From: Acidimicrobiales bacterium
Lineage (GTDB): Bacteria > Actinomycetota > Acidimicrobiia > Acidimicrobiales > Poriferisodalaceae
Length of the DNA: 7,137 nt
NCBI GenBank assembly: GCA_020439485.1
Contig: JAGQSP010000663.1
Location: 1 to 7,137, forward strand
Direction of reading: 5' to 3'
Both the position numbers and the translations under genes were made by a program. Position 1 is the stretch's first letter. The number at the start of each line of letters is the position of its first letter. The notes under the pieces are model-generated. The model saw only the letters and a program-made list of their open reading frames with translations, was not told where the DNA came from and ran no database searches. Positions 6,084-7,137 of this stretch are shown here, piece after piece.

Positions 6084-6089
6084 GGCTTG

Positions 6090-6095
6090 CCTCCT
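6090..6095 (-). promoter_or_regulatory. Perfect Shine-Dalgarno AGGAGG for the PBP gene
   Basis: On the minus strand AGGAGG is followed by 6 nt (CAAGCC) and GTG at 6083. This fixes the start and therefore the length of the signal peptide. It is the strongest ribosome binding site in the window. Confidence 0.9.
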
Positions 6096-6126
6096 CGTGC
6101 CGACATCCCTCCCCGTCGGCTCTCTT

Positions 6127-6148
6127 CCAGTCGACGATGGGCCAGTCG
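6127..6148. repeat. Tandem 7-bp direct repeat CCAGTCG in the divergent promoter region
   Basis: Copies at 6127-6133 and 6142-6148 are identical, 15 bp start to start. They could be paired half-sites for a regulator of the PBP gene or tyrS. A chance repeat of this length is also plausible. Confidence 0.3.
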
Positions 6149-6187
6149 GATAAACGGTTTTGTGCCGTCGGCGTGCGTGCCACGCTG

Positions 6188-6193
6188 TAGGGC
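6188..6193 (+). promoter_or_regulatory. tyrS: Possible -10 hexamer (TAGGGC) or ribosome binding site (AGGG) before tyrS
   Basis: TAGGGC matches TA-N3-T except for its last base and ends 6 nt before ATG 6200. The AGGG inside it (6189-6192) lies 7 nt before the same ATG and could serve as a Shine-Dalgarno sequence. Both readings favour ATG 6200 over GTG 6194. The TAG at 6188-6190 is also an in-frame stop, so tyrS cannot start further upstream. Confidence 0.35.
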
Positions 6194-6199
6194 GTGAAC

Positions 6200-7137
6200 A
6201 TGCTCGAGGACCTCAGCGCACGTGGTTTGATCCACGACACCACCGACCGTGGCGCTCTTGCGGCACGACTTGCCTCGGGACCGATCCGGCTGTATTGCGG
6301 GTTCGACCCGACCGCCGACTCGCTTCACGTAGGCAACCTGGTTCCACTGCTGGCGCTCAGACGCTTCCAGCTGGCCGGCCACATTCCCTATGCGCTGGCC
6401 GGAGGGTCCACCGGCATGGTCGGCGATCCGTCGGGACGGTCCGCAGAGCGCAATCTGCTCGACGACGAGACGCTCGCTCACAACCTGGCCGCCATTCGGG
6501 GACAACTCGAGCGTTTCCTCGACTTCGAAGGTTCCAACGCTGCCCGCATGGTCAACAACCACGACTGGACCGGGCCGGTCAGCTACCTCGACTTCCTGCG
6601 CGACGTCGGCAAGCACGTCACGGTCAACCAGATGGTGGCCAAGGAGTCTGTGAAGAACCGGATGGAGAGCGGCGACGGCATCAGCTACACCGAGTTCTCC
6701 TACATGCTGTTGCAGGGTTTCGACTTCATGTGGCTACACGAGAACGAGAACGTCGAACTCCAGATCGGCGGCTCCGACCAGTGGGGCAACATCGTGCTCG
6801 GCGCTGACCTGATCCGCCGGCGCAGTGGGGGAGCAGCTCATGCGCTGACCGTCCCCCTGCTGCTGAAGCCCGACGGGACCAAGTACGGCAAGACGGCAGG
6901 CGGCGAGACCATGTGGCTGTCGCCCGACAAGATGAGCCCGTACCGCTTCTACCAGGGGTGGTTGGGCATCGACGATGGCGACGTACGCAAGCTCCTGATG
7001 TTCCTGACGTTCCGCTCGCCAGACGAGTGCGACGAGATCGCGTCGGCCCACATGTCCGACCCGGGGGCTCGCACGGGGCAGCGGACCTTGGCAGCCGACA
7101 TGACCCAGCTCGTGCACGGGCCGTCGGCCGCCGCCGG
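6200..7137 (+). CDS. tyrS: Tyrosyl-tRNA synthetase, 3' end cut by the window
   Basis: 312 complete codons are present out of about 420 expected. The enzyme activates tyrosine with ATP and charges tRNA-Tyr in the cytosol. The class I Rossmann domain has YCGFDPTADSLHVGN at residues 32-46, where HVGN (43-46) is the HIGH motif with Asn for the last His. AGGSTGMVGDPSGRSAERNLL follows, and QIGGSDQWGN at 188-197 is the tyrosine-binding signature. KYGKT at 228-232 is the KMSKS equivalent. The remaining residues enter the alpha-helical anticodon domain; the C-terminal S4-like RNA-binding domain lies outside the window. The ATG at 6200 is preferred; the in-frame GTG at 6194 would add two residues. It is divergent from the PBP gene. 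Confidence 0.98.
   Translation, partial: MLEDLSARGLIHDTTDRGALAARLASGPIRLYCGFDPTADSLHVGNLVPLLALRRFQLAGHIPYALAGGSTGMVGDPSGRSAERNLLDDETLAHNLAAIRGQLERFLDFEGSNAARMVNNHDWTGPVSYLDFLRDVGKHVTVNQMVAKESVKNRMESGDGISYTEFSYMLLQGFDFMWLHENENVELQIGGSDQWGNIVLGADLIRRRSGGAAHALTVPLLLKPDGTKYGKTAGGETMWLSPDKMSPYRFYQGWLGIDDGDVRKLLMFLTFRSPDECDEIASAHMSDPGARTGQRTLAADMTQLVHGPSAAA

Larger units (their letters stand above)
6084..6199. promoter_or_regulatory. Divergent promoter region between the PBP gene and tyrS
   Basis: This 116-bp gap must hold promoters for both genes unless they start inside the neighbours. It contains the AGGAGG of the PBP gene, a tandem CCAGTCG repeat (6127-6133 and 6142-6148), an A/T-rich patch ATAAACGGTTTT (6150-6161), and a small stem GCGTG-CGTGC-CACGC (6171-6185) just before tyrS. 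I find no clean TA-N3-T hexamer for the PBP gene and no T-box leader; the gap looks too short for one. Confidence 0.6.

Noticed and set aside
3714..6197. An 827-codon open frame on the plus strand covering the whole PBP gene
   Set aside because: It is antisense to a gene with complete GT51, transpeptidase and PASTA motifs. Its translation is rich in His, Arg and Gly without any domain, as expected of a shadow frame in high-GC DNA.
6084..6199. T-box riboswitch before tyrS
   Set aside because: The gap is only 116 bp and is shared with a divergent gene. I see no T-box-like conserved stretch and no terminator/antiterminator pair.
1..7137. Mobile element, CRISPR array, prophage or defence island
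   Set aside because: There are no transposase or integrase genes, no repeat-spacer structure and no long terminal repeats. The genes are typical chromosomal enzymes with uniform base composition by eye.

Overview
The window looks like ordinary chromosomal DNA from a high-GC actinobacterium. By eye it is about two-thirds G+C. Starts are mostly GTG, the genes are packed tightly, and the first gene belongs to a family tied to mycothiol, the actinobacterial thiol. Class Acidimicrobiia would fit, but that is inference from style and gene order; nothing in the sequence proves it. I see no mobile element, CRISPR array, rRNA or tRNA.

Layout. (1) 51-758, plus strand: a mycothiol-dependent maleylpyruvate-isomerase/DinB-fold protein. 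(2) 755-1693, minus strand: an alpha/beta hydrolase. It converges on gene 1 so tightly that both stop codons lie in one CTAG. (3) 1754-2164, plus: a hotdog acyl-CoA thioesterase, divergent from the hydrolase across about 60 bp. (4) 2203-2772, plus: a 3-methyladenine DNA glycosylase of the Mpg/AAG family with all key active-site residues. (5) 2802-3440, plus: a Nudix hydrolase. (6) 3452-3709, plus: an 85-residue membrane protein of unknown family. (7) 3717-6083, minus: a bifunctional class A penicillin-binding protein with two C-terminal PASTA domains and, unusually, a lipoprotein-like signal peptide. It converges on gene 6 with 7 bp between the stops. (8) 6200 to the end, plus: tyrS, cut by the window edge before its C-terminal tRNA-binding domain and divergent from the PBP gene across 116 bp.

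How the genes work together. No single pathway links them. Genes 3-6 run in one direction with short gaps and could be partly co-transcribed, but genes 5 and 6 each carry their own apparent -10 hexamer (TA-N3-T) 8 nt before a GTG start. The hydrolase has one 7 nt before its GTG. That is the arrangement expected of leaderless actinobacterial transcripts. The PBP gene is the contrast, with a perfect AGGAGG ribosome binding site. An mpg gene close to tyrS recalls Mycobacterium tuberculosis (Rv1688 mpg, Rv1689 tyrS, from memory), here separated by three genes.

I did not find a convincing undescribed multi-gene system. The observations most worth checking are the probable lipid-anchored class A PBP, the run of leaderless-type starts including a compact divergent promoter, and the uncharacterised small membrane protein.
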